A DNA stretch of 64,000 nucleotides. It comes from Aggregatibacter segnis ATCC 33393 (lineage in GTDB: Bacteria; Pseudomonadota; Gammaproteobacteria; Enterobacterales; Pasteurellaceae). The notes under the pieces were generated by a model. That model did not search any database. It was not told the DNA's origin and was given only the letters and a program-made list of their open reading frames with translations. The stretch spans positions 1,540,587 through 1,604,586 of the forward strand of contig NZ_GL622200.1 in the NCBI RefSeq assembly GCF_000185305.1, in the 5' to 3' direction. Positions 49,155 to 56,471 of this stretch are shown here, in pieces. The translations under genes were made by a program, and so were the position numbers. The first letter of the stretch is position 1. The number at the start of each line of letters is the position of its first letter.

Positions 49155-49473
49155 CTTTGTCCTCCGTTATCTTTAGTTTGATGTATAAACGAACATTACA
49201 AGCTACGCTGGCAAGCAATAACCCAACTAATATAATATATGCCATGTAACTTTTTGTGGGTTCTTGTATATACTCCAATATCACCTGTAGAATCTGATCT
49301 TTTTGCTCTTGGCTAGATTGAGCAAAAATTAAAAGTAAAATTAAAGAAAACATTGACTGTAACGGTTTTTCAGCTAACTTAGTAAAAACGCTACTAATAC
49401 AATTATAAAAGTGTTCCATAATGTTTATGGTTAGAATTTGTATATATGAATAGAGTTGTGCTGATTCTAGCAT
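49147..49473 (-). CDS. Hypothetical membrane protein, up to 108 aa (satellite cargo)
   Basis: A small protein with two hydrophobic segments (MFSLILLLIFAQSS and YMAYIILVGLLLASVACNVRLYI) joined by a polar helix. Start codons at 49473 and 49419 are both possible and neither has a clear ribosome site. It precedes, and overlaps, the 186-aa gene. Possible roles include superinfection exclusion or a membrane effector; nothing in the sequence decides. Confidence 0.5.
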   Translation of the reverse strand: MLESAQLYSYIQILTINIMEHFYNCISSVFTKLAEKPLQSMFSLILLLIFAQSSQEQKDQILQVILEYIQEPTKSYMAYIILVGLLLASVACNVRLYIKLKITEDKDG

Positions 49474-49660
49474 TAGATTTGGGAATAGGCAAACAATCGT
49501 TAAGCCCCGTTAAGCTACGGCTGTTTTAGGATTATTTATTCTGCGTTATAATTAATGCGCTACATATTGGAAACGGTTTGTAGTAGGTGCTTCCGCAGTT
49601 CGGGGGCTTATATTTAAATACTGTCAATGATGGCTTGGGCTGTATTTTCCTTATTAAATA
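49474..49660 (-). other. Non-coding gap before the membrane pair
   Basis: About 190 bp with no supported gene. It is bounded on the right by the terL terminator and should hold the promoter of the membrane pair; no clear -35/-10 could be chosen. Confidence 0.4.
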
Positions 49661-49695
49661 AAAATCCCCACGTTGTGAAGCGTAGGGATTTTTTT
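49661..49695 (-). terminator. Terminator of the head/packaging operon
   Basis: AAAATCCC...ACG / CGT...GGGATTTT hairpin right after the terL stop, with A/T runs on both sides. Confidence 0.8.
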
Positions 49696-49700
49696 ACATC

Positions 49701-51329
49701 TCATAAATCAATACCATTAAATTGTTCTAGTGCCTGTTTGTGTTCTTCCGATAACTCAAAAATCAGATCGCCATATTCAAGTTGATAAGTACCGAATGAC
49801 ATCAAGAAAGCTACTGCCGGATCGATTTTGTTTGCGGCCTTTTTCTTGTTCGGTTTTATGTTGGCGTTCGCATCGGTTTCCATCACAACATTGGATAATG
49901 CCCACGAAAGTACCGGATCGCCGTGGTGTTCTATCACTTGGCGATTTATCAACACTTCCGCACTTTTGGCCACCGGGCTAAATCGTTGATAGGTTTGTGG
50001 GAACGGTTCTACCTCTAAGCCTGCTGCCTGTAATTGCGTTCTTAAATGCGTGGCGTTCCAAACATCAAAGCCGATCATTTTGATATTGAAGTTTTCCGCA
50101 TCTTTCAAAATATCATCGCGGATTTTGTCATAGTCGATACAGTCGCCCTCTGTGGCAATTAGCCACCCTTGGCGCACCCAGTTTCGATAGATTGCCCGGT
50201 TCTTGTTAGCCACATTATTAAGCTGAAATTCAGGAATATAATGCCGGGTAATCAACCGCACTTTTTTCCCTTGAGGGAAGGTGTAACAAAGGCTTGTTAG
50301 GTCGTTGGTGCTAGATAAATCCAAGCCTAAATAGCAATCTTGGTGAAGTAAGTCGCTTTCCGTGTAATCTCGTGCGCACTGCGCCCAATTGCCTTCACCT
50401 AGCCATGGCGTTGTTCCTTGGCACCAAACATTAAAACGCTTGGTAAGCATTTCCACCCACTCGGAAGGAATCCCTCGGGCTTTCTTGATCGTGTTTTCAA
50501 AATCAAGGTAAGGAATGGATTTACCGATATTCGGATTGGCTTTTACCCAGTTTTCCGGATTATCAATTTCGCTTTCTTCGTCCAATTCAAAAATCAGCAC
50601 AAATAAGCTGTCGTTTTGTTCGTTGCCTTCCAGTATTTGCGCGCAGTAATCATAGTGCTGCTTACAAGCGGAAATAACGTTACTTCCCGCTGTAGTAATG
50701 GCAAACAGTAAACCTTCCGGGCGTGCGCCTTGCCCTAGTTCTAATGCGCTGTAAACGCTGTTATCAGTGTGTAGGTGGTATTCGTCCACAATGGCGAGAC
50801 TTGGGTTAGTTCCCTCAATGGTTGAGGATTTAGCCGCTAATGGGCGCATTAAGCTATTTGATTTCGGATTAATCAGTTTATGCTGCTGAATATTGAGCCG
50901 TTTGCGCAAAGGCGGGGAAAGCAAGCACATTTGGCGCGCATCATCAAACACAATGCGGGCTTGGTCTCGGCTTACTGCTGCAGTGTAAATATCTTGTTGG
51001 CCTGATTCCATCAGTAGGAACCAATTAGCCAACACGGCGGCCACGGTGGACTTGGCATTTTTTCGCGCCACTTGGATATAAGCGGAACGATATTTTCTCA
51101 AGCCGGTATTGGTGCGCTTAAAGCCTAACAGATTGGCGAATAGAAACGTCTGCCAGTCTGAAAGCTCGATTGGTTGCCCGCGTAAATGCCCTTTAACGTG
51201 TGGGCATAGGCGGGAGAAAGCCAAGAATTTATTTACCGCACTTTCATCAAAGAAATAAGCGGGGTTCGCTAAATCGTCAAAATAACGCGCTACGGCTTGT
51301 TTTATCTTACGACAAGCCACTAATTTCAC
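49701..51329 (-). CDS. Terminase large subunit TerL (5' end frame-broken)
   Basis: A 542-aa Terminase_1 protein with the ATPase part (ARKNAKSTVAAVLANWF; Walker B LAIVDEYHLH) and nuclease part (GLDLSSTNDLTSL; IKMIGFDVWNA). The frame begins at GTG 51329, which has no ribosome site. In the next frame ATG 51369 reads METWHEYAKKVQSGEI and then stops; dropping one A in GAAATTAGTGG joins it to VACRKIKQAVARYF, the usual Terminase_1 start. So the natural start is 51369 and one extra base breaks the gene. TerL would package satellite DNA into its own heads. Confidence 0.88.
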   Translation of the reverse strand: MKLVACRKIKQAVARYFDDLANPAYFFDESAVNKFLAFSRLCPHVKGHLRGQPIELSDWQTFLFANLLGFKRTNTGLRKYRSAYIQVARKNAKSTVAAVLANWFLLMESGQQDIYTAAVSRDQARIVFDDARQMCLLSPPLRKRLNIQQHKLINPKSNSLMRPLAAKSSTIEGTNPSLAIVDEYHLHTDNSVYSALELGQGARPEGLLFAITTAGSNVISACKQHYDYCAQILEGNEQNDSLFVLIFELDEESEIDNPENWVKANPNIGKSIPYLDFENTIKKARGIPSEWVEMLTKRFNVWCQGTTPWLGEGNWAQCARDYTESDLLHQDCYLGLDLSSTNDLTSLCYTFPQGKKVRLITRHYIPEFQLNNVANKNRAIYRNWVRQGWLIATEGDCIDYDKIRDDILKDAENFNIKMIGFDVWNATHLRTQLQAAGLEVEPFPQTYQRFSPVAKSAEVLINRQVIEHHGDPVLSWALSNVVMETDANANIKPNKKKAANKIDPAVAFLMSFGTYQLEYGDLIFELSEEHKQALEQFNGIDL

Positions 51330-51376
51330 CTGATTGAACTTTCTTCGCGTATTCGTGCCAGGTTTCCATTTTTCGC

Positions 51377-51745
51377 CTACATTGTGAGGATTTCATCCAA
51401 CATATCAGTAACGTCCGTTTCTACTGGATTTTTACGGCGACTTACTGGATCGAAGCCTAACAGGGAAGACATCTTGATCATGACTTTTTCGGCATCTGCT
51501 TTCGCGGATAATGCCGGGTTTCTTGATTGTGTGCCTTGGCTATTTACGATAATGAAGCCATTTTTGGCTAAATCTGCCACGGAATGCCGCCAAATTGCGT
51601 AGTTTTCGCAATAAATTTCAAGGTTTGTTAAATCTTCCGGCTTAATATCGCCACGTTCTGAAAGTTGTTTAATACGCGCTTTCCATTGGCTTTTAGCAAT
51701 ATCATCCAAGAAATCAGGCGTTTTATAACTTTTTCGCTTGCTCAT
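51377..51745 (-). CDS. Terminase small subunit TerS (P27 family)
   Basis: A 122-aa protein: SQWKARIKQLSERGDIKPEDLTNLEIYCENYAIWRHSVADL is the conserved helical block of P27-type small terminases. TerS recognises the packaging site; in cf-PICIs it is satellite-specific. It is directly upstream of TerL. Confidence 0.88.
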   Translation of the reverse strand: MSKRKSYKTPDFLDDIAKSQWKARIKQLSERGDIKPEDLTNLEIYCENYAIWRHSVADLAKNGFIIVNSQGTQSRNPALSAKADAEKVMIKMSSLLGFDPVSRRKNPVETDVTDMLDEILTM

Positions 51746-51965
51746 TCACTTTCCTTATTTTCTAAAAAATCACTTTGCTTAAAAATTTGAGTGGGCGGGC
51801 GGTTCCGTAGGGTTGCCACTTTCTTTCAAAAACTCCCCCACCTCTTCAAATTGTCTTTTTGTAATCGTTTAATTTAAAGCAAAGTCCAAAGTTGGATTTT
51901 GTTCAAAATTTCGACTAATCCAAAATTGGATTGGTTAGCTCAGGTATGGTCATAATGACCACGGC
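51746..51965. other. Gap between HNH and TerS: candidate cos/packaging site
   Basis: A G/C-rich core at 51791-51841 is bounded by GTGGG and CCCAC and contains GTGGGCGGGCGG. Next to it are two copies of the palindrome TCCAA-NN-TTGGA (51885-51896, 51919-51930), 34 bp apart. In HNH-TerS-TerL cos phages the cos site lies in this position. No cut site is assigned. Confidence 0.4.
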
Positions 51966-52322
51966 TTACTTCTTCGCACCAAATCCGCGTTGGTCTATCA
52001 CTCGTGTTTTATAGCTGTGACAATCACGACATAAAGGCTGATGATTGCTTGCTACCCAAAACAACGGATCGGCTTGCCCGTTCTCTACCGGCTTGATATG
52101 GTCTATCACTGTTGCCGGAGTATATTTGCCTTGCTCTAAGCACATCACACAAAGGGGATGATGCTTTAAGTATTGTGCGCGGTATTTGCTCCACTTGTGG
52201 TCGTAACCGCGTGCGCTACTGTTTGGGCGGTTGTCCTTGGGTTTATGCTCCTCACATCTACCGGACTTTACTTTGTTTCTACATCCGGGATAGCTACAAC
52301 GTCTTAATGATTGGTATGGCAT
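51966..52322 (-). CDS. HNH endonuclease (packaging-associated)
   Basis: A 118-aa nuclease with four zinc-type Cys (CSYPGC, CEEH, CVMC, CRDC) and the HNH core TVIDHIKPVENG...NHQPLCRDCH. HNH proteins next to terminase assist cos cleavage in HK97-type phages. The position beside TerS/TerL fits. Confidence 0.9.
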   Translation of the reverse strand: MPYQSLRRCSYPGCRNKVKSGRCEEHKPKDNRPNSSARGYDHKWSKYRAQYLKHHPLCVMCLEQGKYTPATVIDHIKPVENGQADPLFWVASNHQPLCRDCHSYKTRVIDQRGFGAKK

Positions 52323-52336
52323 CGGTTACTAAATCC

Positions 52337-52651
52337 TTAGTAAGCGCATGGTTCTCTATACACTTCCCACAATGCGGAAATCGTCATAGGTGCCGGTTTA
52401 AGGTTGGCTAAGTCTGTGACGGCTTCGCGGTTAGTGTAGAGATAGGCAATATACATTAAACAACCAATCTTAATCGCCGGGGTAAAAGGTATGGTCTTTT
52501 CCGTTTCTTCTTCCCCAAAGGTTTTGCCAATATGTTTTTGGCATACTTCCAATGTGGCCACCTTATAGGCTTCCAGTAACTCATCATCTAAATCATGATC
52601 GAGATTTAAGTGCGCTTTGATTTCATCAATCGTTAAATTAATTTCCACCAT
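52337..52651 (-). CDS. Head-tail connector (gp6-like adaptor)
   Basis: A 104-aa helical protein opening with LTIDEIKAHLNLDHDLDDELLEAY, the hallmark of HK97 gp6-type adaptors that sit on the portal. The start overlaps the head-closure gene end by 14 bp. Confidence 0.85.
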   Translation of the reverse strand: MVEINLTIDEIKAHLNLDHDLDDELLEAYKVATLEVCQKHIGKTFGEEETEKTIPFTPAIKIGCLMYIAYLYTNREAVTDLANLKPAPMTISALWEVYREPCAY

Positions 52652-52982
52652 TGCCGGTCAACTCCTTACAGATAAGCTGTAGTTCTTTGTGTGCTTCTTT
52701 ACTATCAATAATGTTGATTATCTCTAGCGAACGGTTCCCATATTTCACGCGCATAGTGTTATCAACATTAGTTCCGTAACGTATGCGAATGCGCACCGTA
52801 TTTTCATTTAATGGCACCGCACCGGAGAAGAACTCTCTACCTTGTAATGGTTCAACCGCCGCCCGGATATTGGCAACGGTTTTCCATTTACTCACAATAC
52901 CGCCGTAGTCGTTCTGTTCGTTCACTTGCTTTTGTAGGCTAATCACCTTGTTATACTTTCCGGCCTTAATCATGATTGCCAT
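52638..52982 (-). CDS. Phage head closure protein
   Basis: A 114-aa beta-rich protein (KVISLQKQVNEQNDYGGIVSKWKTVANIRAAVEPLQG...) of the SPP1 gp16/head-tail joining family. It would form the interface with the helper's tail. It overlaps the portal gene end. Confidence 0.85.
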   Translation of the reverse strand: MAIMIKAGKYNKVISLQKQVNEQNDYGGIVSKWKTVANIRAAVEPLQGREFFSGAVPLNENTVRIRIRYGTNVDNTMRVKYGNRSLEIINIIDSKEAHKELQLICKELTGNGGN

Positions 52983-54198
52983 TGCTTACCCCCGGTTCTT
53001 GTTCATCACCGCGTTTTACTTCTACGGTTTGTTTCCATGCTTGGCTAAATTCTTCTCCACCCTCATAAGGCGGTAAACCTTCACGGCGGCGGACTTCATT
53101 CGGGCACATTACACCGGCTTTAATTGCCACATCGTAACTCTTGAAACGCTCGCTTTGACTTGTGCGCAATAAGTCGCTTGTATCAAATTCAATTAAGTAA
53201 CGTTTCTTGCTGTTGCTACCTAAATCAATCATCAAGGCATCTTTTAGCTGCTGTTCAAAATTAGTTAGCCAAGGGCGCAAGGTTTGCGATAAAAAGGCTC
53301 GACTGGCTTCACTAAAGTTTGAATAACTGCTATTGGAATAGTCTTGAAGGAAAATCGGGCTAATGTTGTAGATTCTGGCAATATCGGAAATTGTGAACGT
53401 ACGGCTTGCTAACCATTCCGCATCTTGGTTTGTCATGCCTAACTGTTTATATTCCATTGAGCCTTCGAGGATTGGTGTTTTCCCAGCGTTCTTTGCCCCC
53501 TTATAACGTTCAAGGGCTTTTACCGCTTTTTGTGCTTTGGCATCATCCAACCATTCGGCGGTAGTAATTAATCCACTCGCCATTAAGCCATTTTTCATCA
53601 CTGCCGATCCGTGTTTCTGTTGAGCAATGCCTAAGCCCACGGTTTCACGGCAAATCGTAATTGGTGAACGTCCCATAAAGCCATCAAGGGAAGAATGGCG
53701 TAAATGTAGGATTTCATCTTGAAGATAGTTTTTGGTATTGCCGTCTAAGTCGGTAATTTGATAGATATACTCACCGCCAACTTTGCGATAGATATTGACC
53801 GCACTTGGTTCATACGGGGTAAGGCTGATTGGTTCGCCTTTGTTGTTCCATTCAATCACCGCATAAGCGTTACCGTTTAATAGGCAGTGACGCATCATGG
53901 TGTATTTAAATTGATACGGTGTTTGGCTACGGTTTGGCATCTCGTTTAAGAGATAGTCCACCGGGTGACGATAAACGCGCTCGCGGCCATCGTCTTTAAG
54001 TTGATACAAATAACAAGGCATACTGGCCACCGCTTCTGAAATAACGGTAACAGCACTCATCACCGCCGGTAAACTTTCCGCCGTGTTCGGGCTGACAAAT
54101 TCCCCTGCGCCGGTATTTGATACACCAAGATAAGAAAGCAGTTCATTAATTGCCATCGGTGAGCTGCGTTGTTCTTTTCGTCTGAATGGGTTCCACAT
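52966..54198 (-). CDS. HK97-type portal protein
   Basis: A 410-aa portal protein. Conserved segments: AVTVISEAVASMPCYLYQ, LLNEMPNRSQTPYQFKYTMMRHCLLNGNAYA and the YKQLGMTNQDAEWLASRTFTISDIARIYNISP block. I chose ATG at 54198 (MWNPFRRKEQ, after GGAGGCGTAAT), which abuts the protease stop, over ATG 54216. Confidence 0.93.
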   Translation of the reverse strand: MWNPFRRKEQRSSPMAINELLSYLGVSNTGAGEFVSPNTAESLPAVMSAVTVISEAVASMPCYLYQLKDDGRERVYRHPVDYLLNEMPNRSQTPYQFKYTMMRHCLLNGNAYAVIEWNNKGEPISLTPYEPSAVNIYRKVGGEYIYQITDLDGNTKNYLQDEILHLRHSSLDGFMGRSPITICRETVGLGIAQQKHGSAVMKNGLMASGLITTAEWLDDAKAQKAVKALERYKGAKNAGKTPILEGSMEYKQLGMTNQDAEWLASRTFTISDIARIYNISPIFLQDYSNSSYSNFSEASRAFLSQTLRPWLTNFEQQLKDALMIDLGSNSKKRYLIEFDTSDLLRTSQSERFKSYDVAIKAGVMCPNEVRRREGLPPYEGGEEFSQAWKQTVEVKRGDEQEPGVSNGNHD

Positions 54199-54199
54199 A

Positions 54200-54766
54200 T
54201 TACGCCTCCACCACATCGAGCCATTGTTTCAAAAGTGCGGTGGATTTTCCTTGCGTTTTTCCCTTCGCGGTTGCCATTGAGCGTTTGGCAATCTCAACGC
54301 TACTTTCAGGATAGGCAGGAATGCTGGTAACGGTGATTTCAAATAATTCCGCTTTGGCCACTGTGCGTTGACAAGGCTCTACATCAAAATTCCATGTTTC
54401 TTCTTTAGCCCAAAAGCCGAAAGACATCCCGCTAATATCGCCGCGTTCAACACTTACCAACAAATCACGCCCTAAGGTGGTATCAGGTGGCATTAATTCA
54501 AAACGTAAACCTATTGCGTCTTCTTCCAGTTTTAAGGTTCCCGCGCGGGTACGCCCTAATAGTTTGGAATGATCGTGTTCAAATAATGCCCGTACATCGG
54601 CACCGCTGCTTAAACTTTCACTAAACGCATTCGCACTGAATTGTTCTACAAAATCGCAATAAAGCACTTCAGAAGGGCTGTCCCACTTCACCACATAGCC
54701 AACCAGTTTTTTATTCTCGCTGTCTGCGGCGATTTCGGATGAGCGGATTTCAAATTCTTTATTCAT
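54200..54766 (-). CDS. HK97-family prohead protease
   Basis: A 188-aa S78-type protease that matures the capsid. The catalytic His is in RALFEHDHSKLLGR and the Ser in RGDISGMSFGF. It lies between capsid and portal genes, as usual. Confidence 0.92.
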   Translation of the reverse strand: MNKEFEIRSSEIAADSENKKLVGYVVKWDSPSEVLYCDFVEQFSANAFSESLSSGADVRALFEHDHSKLLGRTRAGTLKLEEDAIGLRFELMPPDTTLGRDLLVSVERGDISGMSFGFWAKEETWNFDVEPCQRTVAKAELFEITVTSIPAYPESSVEIAKRSMATAKGKTQGKSTALLKQWLDVVEA

Positions 54767-54819
54767 ACTTTCCCTTTTAACAAAAAGGGGGCTTAATTGC
54801 CCCCGTTGGAATTTGACGA

Positions 54820-56007
54820 TTAAGCCGTAACTTCAATGAACTTGATTGCGTTACTATCTACCACGCCATCACCAAGATATTTATCGGTATGGACTTTATA
54901 GAAGCCCGGTTCGGTAATGTTATCAGGGCGGGTTCTTACGCCGGTTTCATGATCTACAATGAAGTAACCGCGTTTGAAGTCACCAAAGGCAACTACCGGT
55001 TTATTGGCACCACTTGCCGGCATAGTTTCAAGGAAGTAAACCGGACGACCTAAAAGGGTAGAAGGCGCATCTACGGTTAAACCATCACGCCAAATAAAAT
55101 CGCCGTTTTTGTTTTTGAGTTTTTGTAATGCCGCCGCAATTGTGGAAGACATCACCCAAACGGCATTTTTACGGTATTTGCTGTGTAAGGTGTAGAACAA
55201 ATCAATTAGCGTATCAGCGGTGATTTTGTCGGCACCGGCAACTTCTAATTTTTGTAACTTACCAAAGGCGCGTACTTTGTCCGCTTCGGTAGAACGTTCA
55301 TAGGACAAGAAGCCTTTTGATTTCTTCGTGCCGTCACCGCCGGTTAAGTCGGTTTCTTCGGTTTCGGTGAAGCTTTCGGTAATTTCATCAGTCAACCAAC
55401 CTAAAACATCAATGCTGGAGAAGTCCAAAATTTCTTGAGTAGTTTTCGGATAGGCATAGATAGGGTTTAACGCAATAGTGACTTCATGGAGTTTCGGTGT
55501 GGCGGTACCATTGCGGGCTTGACCTTCCTCACCATGGGCCACTACTGCACCACCAGCGGAAACAAGTTTTTTGTATTCTTTCGCACCAACCGGCAAGCGG
55601 ACCACGTTACAAATTTGACGCATCACGCTATCATCGGTTAAGCGTTTCATTACGTCTTTATCCAATTGTGGGATCACGGTATAACCGCCATCTTCTTGAC
55701 CGGTGGTGGAAAGATTCCGTAATTCACCCGTTTTAATGTAGTGGCGTAGTTCGTCATTGCTGAAGGTTTTACCGCGTGTTTCTACCGGTTTGCCTTTGTC
55801 GGCAATGTTACGTTCTTCATCGGCCACCGTTTCATAACGGGCGATTTCATCGCTCAATTGTTTAACCAAATCTTTCAACTTTTCAAAGTCAACGTTTTCA
55901 GCATCATTTAATGAGCGATTTTCTTGTTCCGCCTTGTCTAACATAGCGCGCATTGCTGCGACTTTTTCCGCTTTTTGTTGGCGTAGTTCTAACAGTTTTT
56001 TAAACAT
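54820..56007 (-). CDS. HK97-fold major capsid protein
   Basis: A 395-aa capsid protein with a coiled-coil scaffold-like delta domain (residues about 1-80, KKLLELRQQKAEKVAAMRAM) and the HK97 fold (STTGQEDGGYTVIPQLDKDV onward, including YPKTTQEILDFSSIDV). I chose ATG 56007 (after AAAAGGATTAACT) over ATG 56028. It is the first gene of the leftward head operon. An own capsid gene is what separates cf-PICIs from classical PICIs. Confidence 0.94.
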   Translation of the reverse strand: MFKKLLELRQQKAEKVAAMRAMLDKAEQENRSLNDAENVDFEKLKDLVKQLSDEIARYETVADEERNIADKGKPVETRGKTFSNDELRHYIKTGELRNLSTTGQEDGGYTVIPQLDKDVMKRLTDDSVMRQICNVVRLPVGAKEYKKLVSAGGAVVAHGEEGQARNGTATPKLHEVTIALNPIYAYPKTTQEILDFSSIDVLGWLTDEITESFTETEETDLTGGDGTKKSKGFLSYERSTEADKVRAFGKLQKLEVAGADKITADTLIDLFYTLHSKYRKNAVWVMSSTIAAALQKLKNKNGDFIWRDGLTVDAPSTLLGRPVYFLETMPASGANKPVVAFGDFKRGYFIVDHETGVRTRPDNITEPGFYKVHTDKYLGDGVVDSNAIKFIEVTA

Positions 56008-56208
56008 AGTTAATCCTTTTAAAATCATCTTAATTAAGACGGCTTATAAAAAGCCCATAGAACAATATATACACAAAAAACAGGAAGTAAATTGCTTAAA
56101 AATTAATAGTTTAGCTACGTTAGGATACGTTGAGCAGGTGAAATTTGACTGCTTATTTTTTATACAGGCATAGGTGGAAAAATATAATTTAGATGGGATT
56201 TTTTAAGA

Positions 56209-56301
56209 GTGAACACTAGTGAATACCTAGTGAACACCCTATTCACTATATAAATATATGATAAATAAAGAAATATAATATACAGTGAACAGGTGAACAC
56301 C
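56209..56301. repeat. Right iteron cluster (GTGAA[C/T]A)
   Basis: Six copies: GTGAACAC 56209-56216, GTGAATACC 56219-56227, GTGAACACC 56230-56238, an inverse TATTCAC 56240-56246, GTGAACA 56285-56291 and GGTGAACACC 56292-56301. A/T-rich sequence (56247-56284) separates the blocks, as in iteron-type origins. The motif resembles the P4 alpha-protein iteron. Confidence 0.65.
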
Positions 56302-56364
56302 TTTTTATATAATTTTGAGCGTTGATAGAAATTAAATCTTTTTTCTCATTGGTTGTTCTTTAAT

Positions 56365-56384
56365 GTAACCACGATTGTAACCAC
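56365..56384. repeat. Right arm-type integrase site
   Basis: GTAACCACGATTGTAACCA, the same 19-bp tandem as at 41441, 53 bp inside attR. Confidence 0.7.
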
Positions 56385-56436
56385 GGTATTTCAATAAAGA
56401 TTCAACACATTGATAATTAAAGAATTATTCAATAAT

Positions 56437-56457
56437 TTCAAGTCCTGTTGGGGCACC
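56437..56457. repeat. attR
   Basis: TTCAAGTCCTGTTGGGG then CACCA; copy of the tRNA-Ile2 3' end with four instead of five G. Confidence 0.85.
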
Positions 56458-56471
56458 ATTCTAAACTTCCT

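Larger units (their letters stand above)
41293..56457. mobile_element. Capsid-forming PICI-like phage satellite in tRNA-Ile2
   Basis: The element runs from the tRNA 3' end (attL) to a partial copy of that end (attR), about 15.1 kb. It carries a P4-type integrase, AlpA, an Icd-like gene, a P4-like primase-helicase, and a full HK97-type head and packaging set in the order major capsid, protease, portal, head closure, connector, HNH, TerS, TerL. No tail, lysis or phage-repressor gene is recognisable. Known cf-PICIs have just this content and use helper tails. Most genes run leftward against the integrase. At least eight exact uptake signals lie inside it, implying long residence in Pasteurellaceae. 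Confidence 0.85.
56008..56471. other. Right-end control region of the island
   Basis: About 460 bp without a gene. It contains the capsid operon promoter region, the right iteron cluster, the right arm repeat and attR, then 14 bp to the end of the TonB receptor gene. Confidence 0.6.

Noticed and set aside
41316-56436. Ordinary prophage remnant
   Set aside because: The gene set is a coherent satellite with its own ends and primase-helicase, and lacks every tail and lysis gene without debris of them. A deleted prophage remains a weaker alternative.
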